Origin: VSJD01 sp964617825
Lineage (GTDB): Bacteria > Verrucomicrobiota > Kiritimatiellia > JAAZAB01
Length of the DNA: 64,000 bases
Direction of reading: 5' to 3'
NCBI GenBank assembly: GCA_964617825.1
Contig: CAZTWL010000006.1
Coordinates: 62,001-126,000 of the forward strand
In this document: in pieces, positions 51,432 through 60,442 of the stretch
How the letters are laid out: each line of letters starts with the position of its first letter
How positions within the stretch are numbered: position 1 is the first letter of the stretch
Notes under the pieces: generated by a model
Told to the model about the DNA's origin: nothing
Databases searched by the model: none
What the model saw: the letters and a program-made list of their open reading frames with translations, nothing else
Made by a program: the position numbers and the translations under genes

Positions 51432-51779
51432 ATGTCTGACTGCATCTACCCAAACGTGACTGCCGAGATTGCGAAGCAACGGCGAGAGATCATTCCCGCG
51501 CAGTATGAAGCGTTCCATGATTTCGGCAAACAGGTGTTCGCGGCTGGCGCCCTGGATGTTAAGACCAAGCACCTTATCGCAGTCGCAGCCGCCCACATCA
51601 CCCAATGTCCGTATTGCATTGCCGGGCATACGAAGGCGGCGCTCCAGGCAGGTGCCAGCCGCCAGCAGATCATGGAAGCGATCTGGGTGGCTGCGGAAAT
51701 GCGCGCGGGGGCCGCTTACGCCCACTCGGCGATCGCGATTCGCACCATGGAGGAAGCCGAAAGCTCCGGCAAGGATTGA
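51432..51779 (+). CDS. Carboxymuconolactone decarboxylase/AhpD-like protein
   Basis: This 115-residue protein has the AhpD/CMD core with a redox C-x-x-C: ITQCPYCIAGHTKAALQAGAS, followed by EAIWVAAEMRAGAAYAHS. This form is the peroxidase-linked AhpD-like branch and not the true decarboxylase. It probably reduces peroxides or passes electrons to a peroxiredoxin. GGGAGG before the ATG at 51432 sets the start. It follows ferritin by 136 bases. Confidence 0.85.
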   Translation: MSDCIYPNVTAEIAKQRREIIPAQYEAFHDFGKQVFAAGALDVKTKHLIAVAAAHITQCPYCIAGHTKAALQAGASRQQIMEAIWVAAEMRAGAAYAHSAIAIRTMEEAESSGKD

Positions 51780-51824
51780 AACCCAATCTGGTCGGAGGCG
51801 AGAACGAAGGAGGAACGAGATGCC

Positions 51825-52178
51825 ATGGTAATCGAATCAGAACGTATTTACGACGTGTCCCGGAAGAAGGGGGGCTATCGTGTACTTGTGGATCGGCTCT
51901 GGCCGCGTGGCCTGCGAAAAGACGAGGTTCATGTCGACCTGTGGCTAAAAGATATTGCGCCTAGCACAGAGCTTCGCAAATGGTTCGCTCACGAACCGGC
52001 CAAATGGAATCGGTTCAAACGGCGATATTTCGAGGAGCTCAAAGGCAGGCAGAATTTAGTGGACCAACTGATTAGCAGCGCCAAAGGCCGCCCGATTGTC
52101 TTGCTCTACGGCGCCAGGGACACGGAATATAATCAGGCGGTAGCCCTGAAAGCGTACATCAATGAACGAAGGCAGTAA
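51825..52178 (+). CDS. DUF488 family protein
   Basis: This 117-residue protein has RVLVDRLWPRGLRKDEVHVD, LWLKDIAPSTELRKWFAHEP and VLLYGARDTEYNQAVAL, the standard DUF488 (YeaO-like) pattern. Biochemical function is unknown. A nearby ATG at 51820 is followed at once by a stop, so 51825 is used. It is the last intact gene of the rightward redox run, before the recombinase fragment. Confidence 0.85.
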   Translation: MVIESERIYDVSRKKGGYRVLVDRLWPRGLRKDEVHVDLWLKDIAPSTELRKWFAHEPAKWNRFKRRYFEELKGRQNLVDQLISSAKGRPIVLLYGARDTEYNQAVALKAYINERRQ

Positions 52179-52332
52179 GCGTAAGTCAAGCCTGATCAAA
52201 AAGCATACCGATGATAAAGCCTCCCCCGTGACAGCATTGGCCATCTCTCGGCCCAAAAGGCGCCAGAATGCCTGATCGAGAGAGAATGGCAGTCACCGGG
52301 GCCGGAACAAACTAACTCTGCTGGCTCATATT

Positions 52333-53052
52333 TTGGGACATCCTGAGGACGGTGTCGTGCAGTCGCTTCCTAAGATTCAACGGGAAAATGAACCTCGCAT
52401 GCTCACCCCAACTCAACACCCAGCGCTCGATTTCCATGAAATTACCCAATCTAAGCGTAATCTCAATATAGGCGAGATTGGGAAGCATCCGGATATCATT
52501 GAGGCGACCATCAAAGCGGCTGACGAGGCTAAAAAAAAGGGGGTCAAGCCGCTTAAAACCAAACTGGCCGAGCTTGACCGGCAGTTCGATAAGCTGTCTG
52601 TAGCCGTCAAGAATTTCATGGACACTGCGAAGAAAGAGGGCGCCAAAAGGATCAGTGATGAAATGATCCGGGAAGCGGAACAGTTGGCCGAGGCAAAGCG
52701 GCAGGTCGAGTTGGAACGGGAAAAGGTTAAAATCGACATTCAGTACCGAGAGAAAGTGGTCACGGATGCCAGGGTGATTGCCGATAGTTTACTGCAGTTT
52801 GGGAAAGTGTTCCGGGCGTTGCCGCCGGAGGATCAGAAGGAGTTAATTCGCCTTCTGGTGAAAGAAGTGACCGTTAACCATTTTGACCCGGAAAAGGATC
52901 AGATGTCCGCTGAACCAGGGGTGTTCAAGGCACGAATACGAACTAAATGGTATCTGGTTAACATAATGCTTTACGCAACCGACCTATTTACAGGTGTTCC
53001 CCTGAAGGAGGGGGATAAGTTCGTAATGCCAAAAGAGGGGCTCGCCGGATAG
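52333..53052 (+). pseudogene. C-terminal fragment of a large serine recombinase (1)
   Basis: The frame encodes 239 residues, of which about 35-239 match the coiled-coil and C-terminal region of large serine recombinases: a long Glu/Lys helix (LAELDRQFDKLSVAVKNFMD ... REKVVTDARVIADSLLQFGK), then LPPEDQKELIRLLVKEVTVN and FKARIRTKWYLVNIML. The catalytic N-terminal domain (about 150 residues with the active Ser) and the recombinase core are missing, so it cannot work. The first 30 residues are unrelated sequence from before the break. Confidence 0.7.
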
Positions 53053-53114
53053 CCCGCGACTATAACCTGACGGAAACTATTGAATTAAAATTATTTGTAA
53101 AGATGATAGTGGAG
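53039..53114 (+). repeat. Recurring 60-80 bp repeat, copy A
   Basis: GGCTCGCCGG...CTATAACCTGACGGAAACTA...TTATTTGTAAAGATGATAGTG lies right at the end of recombinase fragment 1. Copies B, C and D keep the order GGCTCG / AACCTGACGGA / TTTGTR-A-ATGGCAGTG. Translated, A and B read YNLTETIELKLFVKMIVE and YNLTDTVDNKSFVDMAVD, and most base changes are silent or conservative, so the repeat may descend from coding sequence. Confidence 0.6.
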
Positions 53115-53123
53115 ACTGTTCCA

Positions 53124-53471
53124 TCACCATGCTATCGGTTTAATTTTCGTGACCCGCAATCGTCTTTTGGGAGAAGCGCTGCCTACCAATTCCTCTTCTA
53201 CCGTGGCCGTGATGACAGAGGGCCTTCCGAGTGTATCGTTTGGAACTTTGGTTATTAGGATCGCTGGAATGACATGCCAATCGCCAGTATCTCCCCGCAC
53301 AACGACGGCGTAGTCTATTTTTCCTTCTGCTTCGGTTGTCGTGATGAGCCACGCTTGGGTTCTGGCAGTCTGGCCTGTTGGAGTGTCAACGAAGGGGACG
53401 AGATTGTCTGCAACAGCACAAGTCGCAATGAATAACGTGAATGAAGTCGAAAGGGCATGAATAAGTTTCAT
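53124..53471 (-). CDS. Small secreted protein, unknown
   Basis: This 115-residue protein has a signal peptide (MKLIHALSTSFTLFIATCAVA then DN). The mature part is beta-rich (TQAWLITTTEAEGKIDYAVV, AILITKVPNDTLGRPSVITA) and ends in KRRLRVTKIKPIAW. No family is recognised. It lies between repeat copy A and a GIY-YIG gene in an area of single accessory genes. Confidence 0.55.
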   Translation of the reverse strand: MKLIHALSTSFTLFIATCAVADNLVPFVDTPTGQTARTQAWLITTTEAEGKIDYAVVVRGDTGDWHVIPAILITKVPNDTLGRPSVITATVEEELVGSASPKRRLRVTKIKPIAW

Positions 53472-53547
53472 AATCTTCCTTTTTTTTGAACTTGTTATTA
53501 AGACGCAAACTTTGCGTCGGCTTATCCAGAATTATCAAGGAAAAGAT

Positions 53548-53829
53548 TCAATCCCAGACATGGGACCGAAGAGTTTCACGAAGAATTAGTTTTAGGCCCT
53601 TTCGACCCGCCGTTGTCTTCAGATACATTTCTCGACGTTCGGCGTCTTTCTTGGAGAAGAAATACTCGCAGAAAATGAGGCGGAATGGACGGCGTGGTGC
53701 TGTGGCGGCGGACTGGCCGTGGAAATGTTCGGTGAGGCGGCGTTGGAGATCGGTGGTAGAGCCCACATACAAGTTGCCGTCGTGCATGGAGAGAAGGACA
53801 TAGACACAGTATTGGAGGTTGGAAGGCAT
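53548..53829 (-). CDS. Small GIY-YIG protein
   Basis: This 93-residue protein is of the single-domain GIY-YIG (UvrC-N-like) type: YCVYVLLSMHDGNLYVGSTT, DLQRRLTEHFHG, then RLIFCEYFFSKKDAERREMY and LKTTAGRKGLK. GIY is replaced by YVY/LYVG-type residues, as in many PVC genomes; the Arg in RRL and the Glu in AERREMYLK are kept. It could be a structure-specific nuclease. A near-identical gene is at 63744-64000, and truncated relatives are at 22790-22894 and in the start of the PHP gene. Confidence 0.8.
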   Translation of the reverse strand: MPSNLQYCVYVLLSMHDGNLYVGSTTDLQRRLTEHFHGQSAATAPRRPFRLIFCEYFFSKKDAERREMYLKTTAGRKGLKLILRETLRSHVWD

Positions 53830-53905
53830 TTTTAAATCATAAGGCTGAAGCGGGAAAAGACAATCCTTGATTCTAGCGAAGCGGGGGAGAGAAACAGGGG
53901 AGTCA

Positions 53906-53966
53906 GTGCAGTAGAAGCTGAGTTTCACTGCACCGCCCAGTAGTGAACTCCGTTCTACTACTGGGC
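53906..53966. other. Two tandem hairpins, each with one bulged base
   Basis: Hairpin 1: GTGCAGT-A-GAA pairs with TTCACTGCAC (53906-53933, bulged A). Hairpin 2: GCCCAGTAGTGAAC pairs with GTTC-T-ACTACTGGGC (53935-53966, bulged T, 3-base loop). They stand between the GIY-YIG gene and repeat copy B. Long stems with single extrahelical bases recall integron attC sites or HUH-transposase ends, but no such enzyme is nearby. Confidence 0.6.
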
Positions 53967-54039
53967 TCGCCGTACCGCTCACAACTATAACCTGACGGAT
54001 ACTGTTGATAACAAGTCGTTTGTAGATATGGCAGTGGAT
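53964..54039 (+). repeat. Recurring repeat, copy B
   Basis: GGCTCGCCGTACCG...ACAACTATAACCTGACGGAT...TTTGTAGATATGGCAGTGGA. This is the best-preserved copy; it starts at the right arm of the bulged hairpin. Confidence 0.65.
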
Positions 54040-54053
54040 GCTTAAAAGTCGCC

Positions 54054-54491
54054 TTACAGGAAATACCGCCACTTGTCCTGGTATTTCTTGGCGATTTTCC
54101 TCAAGCGGCTCAACTCAACGACTTTCCTAGTCCCCTTGGGGTTCTGGTAAATGATGGATTTTCCGCCCAGTTCGCTATGCTGCCGCTCCATCTCGGTAGA
54201 CGGGACAATGTAGATTTCTGGCAGGCATTTCGGGTCGTCAATCCGCCGCAGAAACGAGATGAATATCAAAAAATGGGTCTTGTGCCGCTTCGTCCAGTTG
54301 TCGATGGGAAAGCAGGTCGTGTCCTTCAGACCCTTGACATCGGCGGTCAGGGTCTTGCCGTCTTTCTCGATCACGATGTCGATGGACTTCTTGTTGCCCA
54401 GCGTCAGGAATGCGTTTGCCCCCATTCGGTAGAGCATAGACAGGACATAATACTCGGATGCAAGGTTGGTATTGTGTGTTTTTTCACCCAT
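54054..54491 (-). CDS. PD-(D/E)XK-like nuclease
   Basis: This 145-residue protein has LGNKKSIDIVIEKDGKTLTA then DVKGLKD. The D-x-V...D-V-K arrangement is a PD-(D/E)XK core like that of Holliday-junction resolvases and restriction-like nucleases, with Asp in place of Glu. An SEYYVLSMLYRMGANAF helix before the core is usual for such folds. The start at 54491 follows GAGGAAG, which overlaps the stop of the TPR gene. The two are an operon. The target is unknown. Confidence 0.6.
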   Translation of the reverse strand: MGEKTHNTNLASEYYVLSMLYRMGANAFLTLGNKKSIDIVIEKDGKTLTADVKGLKDTTCFPIDNWTKRHKTHFLIFISFLRRIDDPKCLPEIYIVPSTEMERQHSELGGKSIIYQNPKGTRKVVELSRLRKIAKKYQDKWRYFL

Positions 54492-54495
54492 AATT

Positions 54496-55374
54496 TCACT
54501 TCCTCGCAAAGCATTCGGCAATCAGCTTCCTGTGCTGTTCGTCCGAAATCTCGTCCACCCGCCGTTTTTCCCACTCGTCGGCGTGTTTCAACAGCCGTTT
54601 GATTTTTTCTGGCACGGGCTTTTTCTGCCTTATGTTGTCAATCAGATTGAGCCTTGCCTTGGCGATATTACTGACATCGGCAACCTTGCTTTCTGTTAAT
54701 GACGCAAACAATTCTTCCGCCTTGTCCAGTTTACCCATTTCAAAATAGCATCTGGCAAGACCACCAGTGCAATATGGATGGTCGGGCTTGATTGCCAGAC
54801 CCTTTATGAATTCCCGTTCGGCTCGGTCAAACATCATTCCTTGCCTGCACAAAGTTCCGTAGACGAATTGCCAGTCCGCAGACCTTGCCCTGGACGCATA
54901 TTCGCACGCATATTTCAGTTGGCGACCATCATCCCCTTTTGCCTTGGCACCAGAATACGCCATAGACAAGACAGCAAGGGAATCGGGGTCAATTTTAAGG
55001 GCGTCTTTTATTTCCGCAATGAATTCGTCGTAGGAAATTCGCTCGTCGTGGAAATAATATTCTGACCGATACAGGTGGGGAATTATGGATTTCTTGTCAG
55101 CTTTTTTCCATTTATCCAGGACGCCGAACAGCAAACTGGGGTCGTCAATGTCGTAATAGACGCGGGCGGACAGTTTTAGCAGTTCGGCATCCTTGGGTGA
55201 CTTTTTGAATGCTGATGCAACGGTTTGCTTCAGTTCTTCCAGCAAGTCCAGGTCAAATCCAGCCCATTCGGGCGCCTTTTGGACCGTCGCGCTATCCTTG
55301 CCCGCGGACGGCTTGGCGCCCTGTTGAAACTTGGTAAAGACAGCCTCAATGTGGGCTATAGAGTCGGTTGCCAT
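54496..55374 (-). CDS. TPR-repeat protein
   Basis: This protein has 292 residues from MATDSIAHIE. TPR-like helical repeats run from about residue 50 to 240 (AELLKLSARVYYDIDDPSLL; DSLAVLSMAYSGAKAKGDD; HPYCTGGLARCYFEMGKLDK). It has no signal peptide, so it acts in the cytoplasm as a scaffold. It is co-transcribed with the PD-(D/E)XK-like nuclease gene, whose ribosome binding site overlaps its stop; the two proteins may act together. The upstream frame (back to 55467) is not needed. Confidence 0.75.
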   Translation of the reverse strand: MATDSIAHIEAVFTKFQQGAKPSAGKDSATVQKAPEWAGFDLDLLEELKQTVASAFKKSPKDAELLKLSARVYYDIDDPSLLFGVLDKWKKADKKSIIPHLYRSEYYFHDERISYDEFIAEIKDALKIDPDSLAVLSMAYSGAKAKGDDGRQLKYACEYASRARSADWQFVYGTLCRQGMMFDRAEREFIKGLAIKPDHPYCTGGLARCYFEMGKLDKAEELFASLTESKVADVSNIAKARLNLIDNIRQKKPVPEKIKRLLKHADEWEKRRVDEISDEQHRKLIAECFARK

Positions 55375-55858
55375 ATCGGCAGAATACCAATTTGAGGCGG
55401 ATTTGCACGGCAATAATCCTGAAAATCTGCCTGTCAGCCAAGGATGAAGGCGCCCGTTTTTTTCCAATTAAGCCCTTTTTTCCGCAATCGGAAATTTTTG
55501 GGCGACCAAGGCTGTTTTGACCCGTTTCCCGGCAGTGGACTAATCGGTGGACTATCCACAAGCGGGCATCCCTGGCTGCTGCGATCCGTAGCCTTGAAGG
55601 TCAGGTATGGGATAGCCTACGGGCCACTAAGTTGAATTGGGCCGCTGGACCGGCTGGCTGTTGCATTGCCGTAAATGATCTTGCACAGATACCAAAAAAA
55701 ATCGGTTATTTGTAAGATATGTCCCACAAGGATCTTTCTGTTTGTCCTACATAAACAAATATTGACAGGCAGTTTTTAAATTAGTGAAATGTTTTTAGCA
55801 ATAGCTATCCATACTGGCAGCACAGAATGAACCGGTTAAGCATAGAAGGGAAACCTCC
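55375..55858. other. Control region and unassigned stretch before the histidine kinase
   Basis: This holds the upstream region of the leftward TPR operon, including a TAGGACAAAC site at 55740-55749. It also holds a TTGACA at 55763-55768 without a clear -10 partner. No gene is seen. Confidence 0.4.
55740..55749 (-). promoter_or_regulatory. TAGGACAAAC site 3
   Basis: The minus strand reads GTAGGACAAACAG, followed 6 bases on by TCC. It shares the 10-mer of control regions 1 and 2. It lies about 370 bases upstream of the TPR-nuclease operon and points toward it. Confidence 0.4.
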
Positions 55859-56005
55859 TACGGGCTTGGCTGGGCGTCGCGTCCGGCGGATTACGAGGGC
55901 GACGGCCTGGCCGATTCCGCCATCTGCAAGTCCGACGGCGGCGAATGGCGCGTCATGCTCTCGGGCAGCGGCCATGCCATCGTGTTTGTGCTTCTGGGCC
56001 TGTAA
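55859..56005 (+). pseudogene. C-terminal FG-GAP unit fragment
   Basis: The frame reads YGLGWASRPADYEGDGLADS then AICKSDGGEWRVMLSGSGHA and IVFVLLGL with a stop at 56003. It is a last FG-GAP/VCBS unit like those ending the 1332-residue protein (DYDGDGRADPALY...). The rest of its gene is absent. EGDG replaces the usual DGDG. Confidence 0.65.
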
Positions 56006-56095
56006 GGCGCGTCTCGCGTCCGAAGCAATGCACGAACTGGAGCATTCTACGCAAATTCCGAAGGACAACTTGCCTCGGCATGGATTAAACAACCC

Positions 56096-58972
56096 ATGAA
56101 ACGGCACATCCACCATCCGGTGCTAATTTGGAAGAAATCCCTGGTCTTTCTTCTCCTGCTGGTGGTGGCTGGACTTCCGGGCGTGGTGTGCGGCCAGGAG
56201 CCTCCCCGCCGTGCCCCCCTTGTCGTAGTAAGCGACGACAACTATCCGCCCTATCTCTTCCGCGATGCAAGCGGGAAGGTGCGCGGCATCCTTACGGATC
56301 AATGGGCACTGTGGGAACAGAAGACAGGGGTGAAGGTTGACCTTAAGGCGATGGATTGGTCCGAGGCCCAACGCCTCATGCGCGAGGGTCGGGCGGATGT
56401 CATCGACACGATCTTCTTCACCGAGGAGCGCGCCAAGGTTTACGACTTCACCTCGCCCTACGCCAATATCGAAGTGCCCGTCTATGCGCACAAGACCCTC
56501 GGCGGCATCAGCGACATCCCGTCCCTGAAAGGCTTTACCATCGGTGTCAAAGCCGGCGACGCTGTCATTGATTATCTGACCCGCCGGGGCATCGACAGCC
56601 TGAAGGAATATCCCAGTTATGAAGCGATCATCCTGGCCGCGAAGAGCCAGGAGATCAAGGTCTTCTCCGTGGACCAGCCCGCGGCCGTCTACTACCTTTA
56701 CAAGCACGGTATCGCGGACGAGTTCCGCCAGTCGTTCGTGCTCTACACGGGTCAATTCCATCGGGCCGTTCATAAGAATCGCTCCGATCTGCTGCGCCTG
56801 GTGCAGGACGGCTTCCACAAAATCTCCCGGCGCGAATACCGCGCCATTGACCAGAAATGGATGGGCTCCCCCTTCCTGCTCAAAGTAATCATCCGCCAAT
56901 GGGGGGCTTGGATCCTCGGAGGGCTCGCTGTCATCCTGGCGCTGGCGATGGGCAACGTACTTCTCGGCCGCCGCGTCCGTGCCAAAACCTCCGAGCTGCG
57001 CACGGCGCTGGAAGGTCTCCGGCAAAGCCTGGCCGCGCGGCAGAAATCCGAGGAAGCGCTGCGGGAGAGCCATGCGCTGTTACTACTGTTCATGCGCCAC
57101 TCCCCCATCTGCGCCTTTATCAAGGAAGTCACAGCCACCGAAAGCAGGACCCTGATGGCCAGCGACAATTACCAGCAGATGATCGGCATCCCGGGTTCGG
57201 AGATGGTGGGCAAGACCATGGAGGAACTGTTTCCCCCCGAATTTGCAGCGAAAATCTCCGCCGACGACCGAGCTGTCGTGACCAAGGGCGAGGTACTGCA
57301 ACTGGATGAAGAGATGAACGGCCGCTACTATGTCACGGTCAAATTTCCGATTGCCCAGAAAGGAAAGACGCTGCTAGCGGGTTACACCATCGACATTACC
57401 GAGCGCAAGCGGATTGAACAGGCCCTGGACACCGCCATGGAGCGCTACAACCTGCTGGCGAAGCAGAACCGCATTGTCACCTGGTCGCTCGACGTCCATG
57501 GGCTCTACACCAGCTTGGGCGCCGAAACCATCGATACCACCGAGCGCCGCCCGGACAATCTGGTCAACAAAACGTATTTTTACGAACTGCATCCGGAAGA
57601 GGGGCGCGAGGAATTCAAGGCGAAGGTACTCGGATATGTCAAGAGAGGCGAATCCTTCCGGAACCTCGTCCACCCGGTGATGACCGAGTCGGGCGGCATC
57701 ACGTGGTTCTCCAGCAGCGGCATCCCGATGCGTGACGACCGGGGAAACATTCTGGGCGCTTGGGGCACCAGCACCGACATCACCGACCTCAAGCGCGCCG
57801 AGGAAGAGAAAGTGGTCCTGCAGAAGCAGCTGACGGACGCCCAGAAGCTCGAATCCATCGGCCGCCTCGCCGGCGGCGTCGCGCACGATTTCAACAACAT
57901 GCTCCAGGCCATCCTTGGCTTCACCGAAATAGCCCTCAGGGAGGTGTCTCCGGGCCAGTCCCTGCACAACAACCTCGTGGAAATCAAGAAGGCCGTCCAG
58001 CGCTCGACCAACCTCACCAACCAGCTCCAGACCTTCGCGTGCACGCAAACCGTGGCGCCCAAGGCGCTGAACATCAACGAGGTCGTCGAGGGCATATCCG
58101 GCATGCTCTGCCGCCTCATCGGTAAAGACATCCATCTGGAATGGAAGCCGGGCCGGGACATCGGCACCGTCATGATGGGTTCCGGGCAGATCGACCAGAT
58201 CGTGGCCAACCTGTGCGTCAACGCGCGCGACGCCATCGGCAAGTCCGGCCACATCGCTATCGCGACCGCCAACGTCGAGATCACCCCCGCCAAAGCCAGC
58301 CAGATCAGTGGCGTCACCCCCGGCGCCTACGTCCTGCTCTCCATTCGCGACGACGGCTCCGGCATGTCGCCGGACGTCCGCGATCGAGTCTTCGAACCTT
58401 TTTTCACCACCAAGCCCTTCGGCAAGGGCATTGGGCTGGGCCTCGCAACCGTCTACGGCATCGTCAAGCAGAACGGCGGGAACATCCGCGTGGACAGCGC
58501 ACCCGGCAAGGGCACCGTTTTCCAGATCTACCTGCCCCGCTGCGCCGGCGAACAAGCCGCGTCCGAGCCTCTCGCTTATGCCGGTGTAGAGGCCCCCGCG
58601 GCCCACGCAACCATCCTGCTCGTCGATGACGATGAGACCATCCTGCGCACCACTCGGCTGATCCTCGAAAACCTGGGCTACCAGGTGCTCGCGACCGCTT
58701 CGCCCAAGGCGGCCCTCCAGCTGTTCGAGGAACATATCAACCAGGTCGACCTGCTGATCGTCGACGTGATCATGCCGGACATGAACGGTCCCGAGATGGT
58801 CCGGCAGATGCTGAAACGGCACCCGAAGCTCAAGCACTTGTTCATGTCGGGCTATACCGCCAACCTCCTTGCGGAGCAAGGGGTGGGCGAAAACAGCATA
58901 AACTTCATCCAGAAGCCGTTTTCCCTGAAGACCCTCGCACAGAAGGTGCAGGAAATCCTGGCCAAGAAATAG
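56096..58972 (+). CDS. Hybrid sensor histidine kinase with SBP3 sensor domain
   Basis: This 958-residue protein contains, in order: signal/anchor (13-33); a periplasmic SBP_bac_3 amino-acid-binding-type domain (41-268; VSDDNYPPYLFRDASGKVRG, EERAKVYDFTSPY); a membrane segment (about 273-297); two PAS domains (about 330-445 and 455-575); a HisKA box with His597 (GVAHDFNNMLQ); and an ATPase with NLCVNARDA, DDGSGM and GKGIGLGLATVYGIV. The C-terminal receiver domain has ILLVDDDE, phospho-acceptor Asp890 (IVDVIMPDMNG) and KPFS. It senses a small polar ligand outside the membrane and passes phosphate inward. No DNA-binding response regulator is adjacent, so the output partner is elsewhere. Confidence 0.9.
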   Translation: MKRHIHHPVLIWKKSLVFLLLLVVAGLPGVVCGQEPPRRAPLVVVSDDNYPPYLFRDASGKVRGILTDQWALWEQKTGVKVDLKAMDWSEAQRLMREGRADVIDTIFFTEERAKVYDFTSPYANIEVPVYAHKTLGGISDIPSLKGFTIGVKAGDAVIDYLTRRGIDSLKEYPSYEAIILAAKSQEIKVFSVDQPAAVYYLYKHGIADEFRQSFVLYTGQFHRAVHKNRSDLLRLVQDGFHKISRREYRAIDQKWMGSPFLLKVIIRQWGAWILGGLAVILALAMGNVLLGRRVRAKTSELRTALEGLRQSLAARQKSEEALRESHALLLLFMRHSPICAFIKEVTATESRTLMASDNYQQMIGIPGSEMVGKTMEELFPPEFAAKISADDRAVVTKGEVLQLDEEMNGRYYVTVKFPIAQKGKTLLAGYTIDITERKRIEQALDTAMERYNLLAKQNRIVTWSLDVHGLYTSLGAETIDTTERRPDNLVNKTYFYELHPEEGREEFKAKVLGYVKRGESFRNLVHPVMTESGGITWFSSSGIPMRDDRGNILGAWGTSTDITDLKRAEEEKVVLQKQLTDAQKLESIGRLAGGVAHDFNNMLQAILGFTEIALREVSPGQSLHNNLVEIKKAVQRSTNLTNQLQTFACTQTVAPKALNINEVVEGISGMLCRLIGKDIHLEWKPGRDIGTVMMGSGQIDQIVANLCVNARDAIGKSGHIAIATANVEITPAKASQISGVTPGAYVLLSIRDDGSGMSPDVRDRVFEPFFTTKPFGKGIGLGLATVYGIVKQNGGNIRVDSAPGKGTVFQIYLPRCAGEQAASEPLAYAGVEAPAAHATILLVDDDETILRTTRLILENLGYQVLATASPKAALQLFEEHINQVDLLIVDVIMPDMNGPEMVRQMLKRHPKLKHLFMSGYTANLLAEQGVGENSINFIQKPFSLKTLAQKVQEILAKK

Positions 58973-59250
58973 CACGGCTTCGGATTTATTGCCGCCGCGC
59001 TTGCTGGGCGCGCGGCTGTTATTCCGCTTTCGGCTTTGTTGTAGGCTCGGCGCACCGAGCCGGCCTGGAGATAATGGAGGCAGAAGTCCGCATAGTGTTG
59101 CACCATATTCTTGATCGCTTTGCATTCGTCAACCGTTCCTTCCCCTCACTGAACCCCGTTCCACCCCCCCCGATCGGGACATTCCCCACGAGCCCTCGCC
59201 ATGCCCAAAAGCCGTGGCATCGTCAAGAATTATGTGTAAAATCAGCTAAG

Positions 59251-59730
59251 AGCGGCAAGTTGGATACGCAAGCTCCAAATGCCATAGCCAAATTACAGGC
59301 TGATATTCAAGAGACTCAACGGGCATTGACGGAGCGGAAGCAGGAACACGGGAACCTGATGATAAGCTTGTCGAAGGTGGCTCAAGCGATGGACGAAGAT
59401 ACGGCTAATCACTTGCAGAATTTGGTGCAGAATATCAAATCCCTGAAGACCCAGCTGGAAGAACAGAAGACGGAAATGGGGGCGTGGGAGAAGAAGCAGG
59501 CGACCGAGACCAAGATTCATAGCGTTTTGAAACACACCAAGCAGAACATCAGGGAGCTTCCTGCCCAACAGCAAGTCCAGCTGGCAAAACAACTGCTGGC
59601 TGGGGTAACGCTGACCAGGGAAACTGTCCAGCTTGACCCCCGCCTGGGAAAGCCCATCATCGGCAACATCAAAAAACATCCGCAATGGAATAGCCATCCG
59701 TACAGCTACCTTGACATTGAGTGGGAATGA
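59251..59730 (+). pseudogene. C-terminal fragment of a large serine recombinase (2)
   Basis: The frame encodes a long coiled coil (LQADIQETQRALTERKQEHG; KSLKTQLEEQKTEMGAWEKK), then RELPAQQQVQLAKQLLAGVT, the usual recombinase end, and a short tail. The catalytic and DNA-binding parts are missing. The in-frame sequence upstream (from 59074) is Pro-rich and unrelated. It is not a copy of fragment 1; the two come from different recombinases. Confidence 0.6.
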
Positions 59731-60442
59731 ATCCTGATATTTATAGGTGGCTACCGTTATTTATCGCAGGTGGCTGTGTCCCACCTTTTCCCACTCCCCA
59801 ATGTTTTCAAGCCTTCCGTCCCTGTCCGTCTACTGGAAAGCAGTGGAAATCGGGGCAGTGGATGCGGGTTCGAGTTCGGGACGGCAAAGGTCAGTATTCA
59901 GACTGCCAGCTATAACCCACGGAAAATCGCCCTGCGGAACGGAGCGGACGTGTGGACGGGCGAGAACGCAAGCGCCTGAAAAACAAGGGATTGCCGTAAG
60001 CTTGTCCGAAGGACGATGGGGCGGGAAAACGGAAGCCCACGCTAAACGCAGGTTATAGCCGTTGGCAATGTGGCTCGTCGCTTAACCCACAACCAGAACC
60101 TGACGGAATTATTTGTGAAAATGGCAGTGAAGGCTTATTTAGGCAATGATAGTTCACCTTTTATAACTTCAGGACAGAACTTTGATTTTATTTCGTATTG
60201 TATTTAATTAATGACTTTTTTAAAAAAAGAGTTGCTGGAAAATGAGATGCTGTATTGTGCATGAGACGTGCCTGATGATATTTTAAAATATCTTGTCCAT
60301 TTACGTTATTAAATACTTCATAATTATAAATTCGTTTTATTTCGGAATCATGCCGCTCTATCAGTTGACGCACCACATAATTATCATTGCCCCTTATCAA
60401 TCGCCTTCTTGGACGGCAGATTTATTGACTTAATCTCTTCAA
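59731..60442. other. Long stretch without confident genes
   Basis: This holds repeat copy C and an AT-rich part (60140-60440). A 70-residue minus frame at 60188-60400 (MIRGNDNYVVRQLIERHDSE...) is unrecognised and may be spurious. Confidence 0.35.
60072..60132 (+). repeat. Recurring repeat, copy C
   Basis: GGCTCGTCGCTTAACCCACA, then ACCAGAACCTGACGGAATTA and TTTGTGAAAATGGCAGTGAA. It lacks about 20 bases in the middle compared with copies A and B. Confidence 0.55.

Noticed and set aside
57374..59125. 583-residue minus-strand open frame
   Set aside because: It is a shadow of the histidine kinase gene in GC-rich DNA; the plus strand has all kinase motifs.
60188..60400. 70-residue minus frame
   Set aside because: It lies in AT-rich sequence with no ribosome binding site or family; probably chance.
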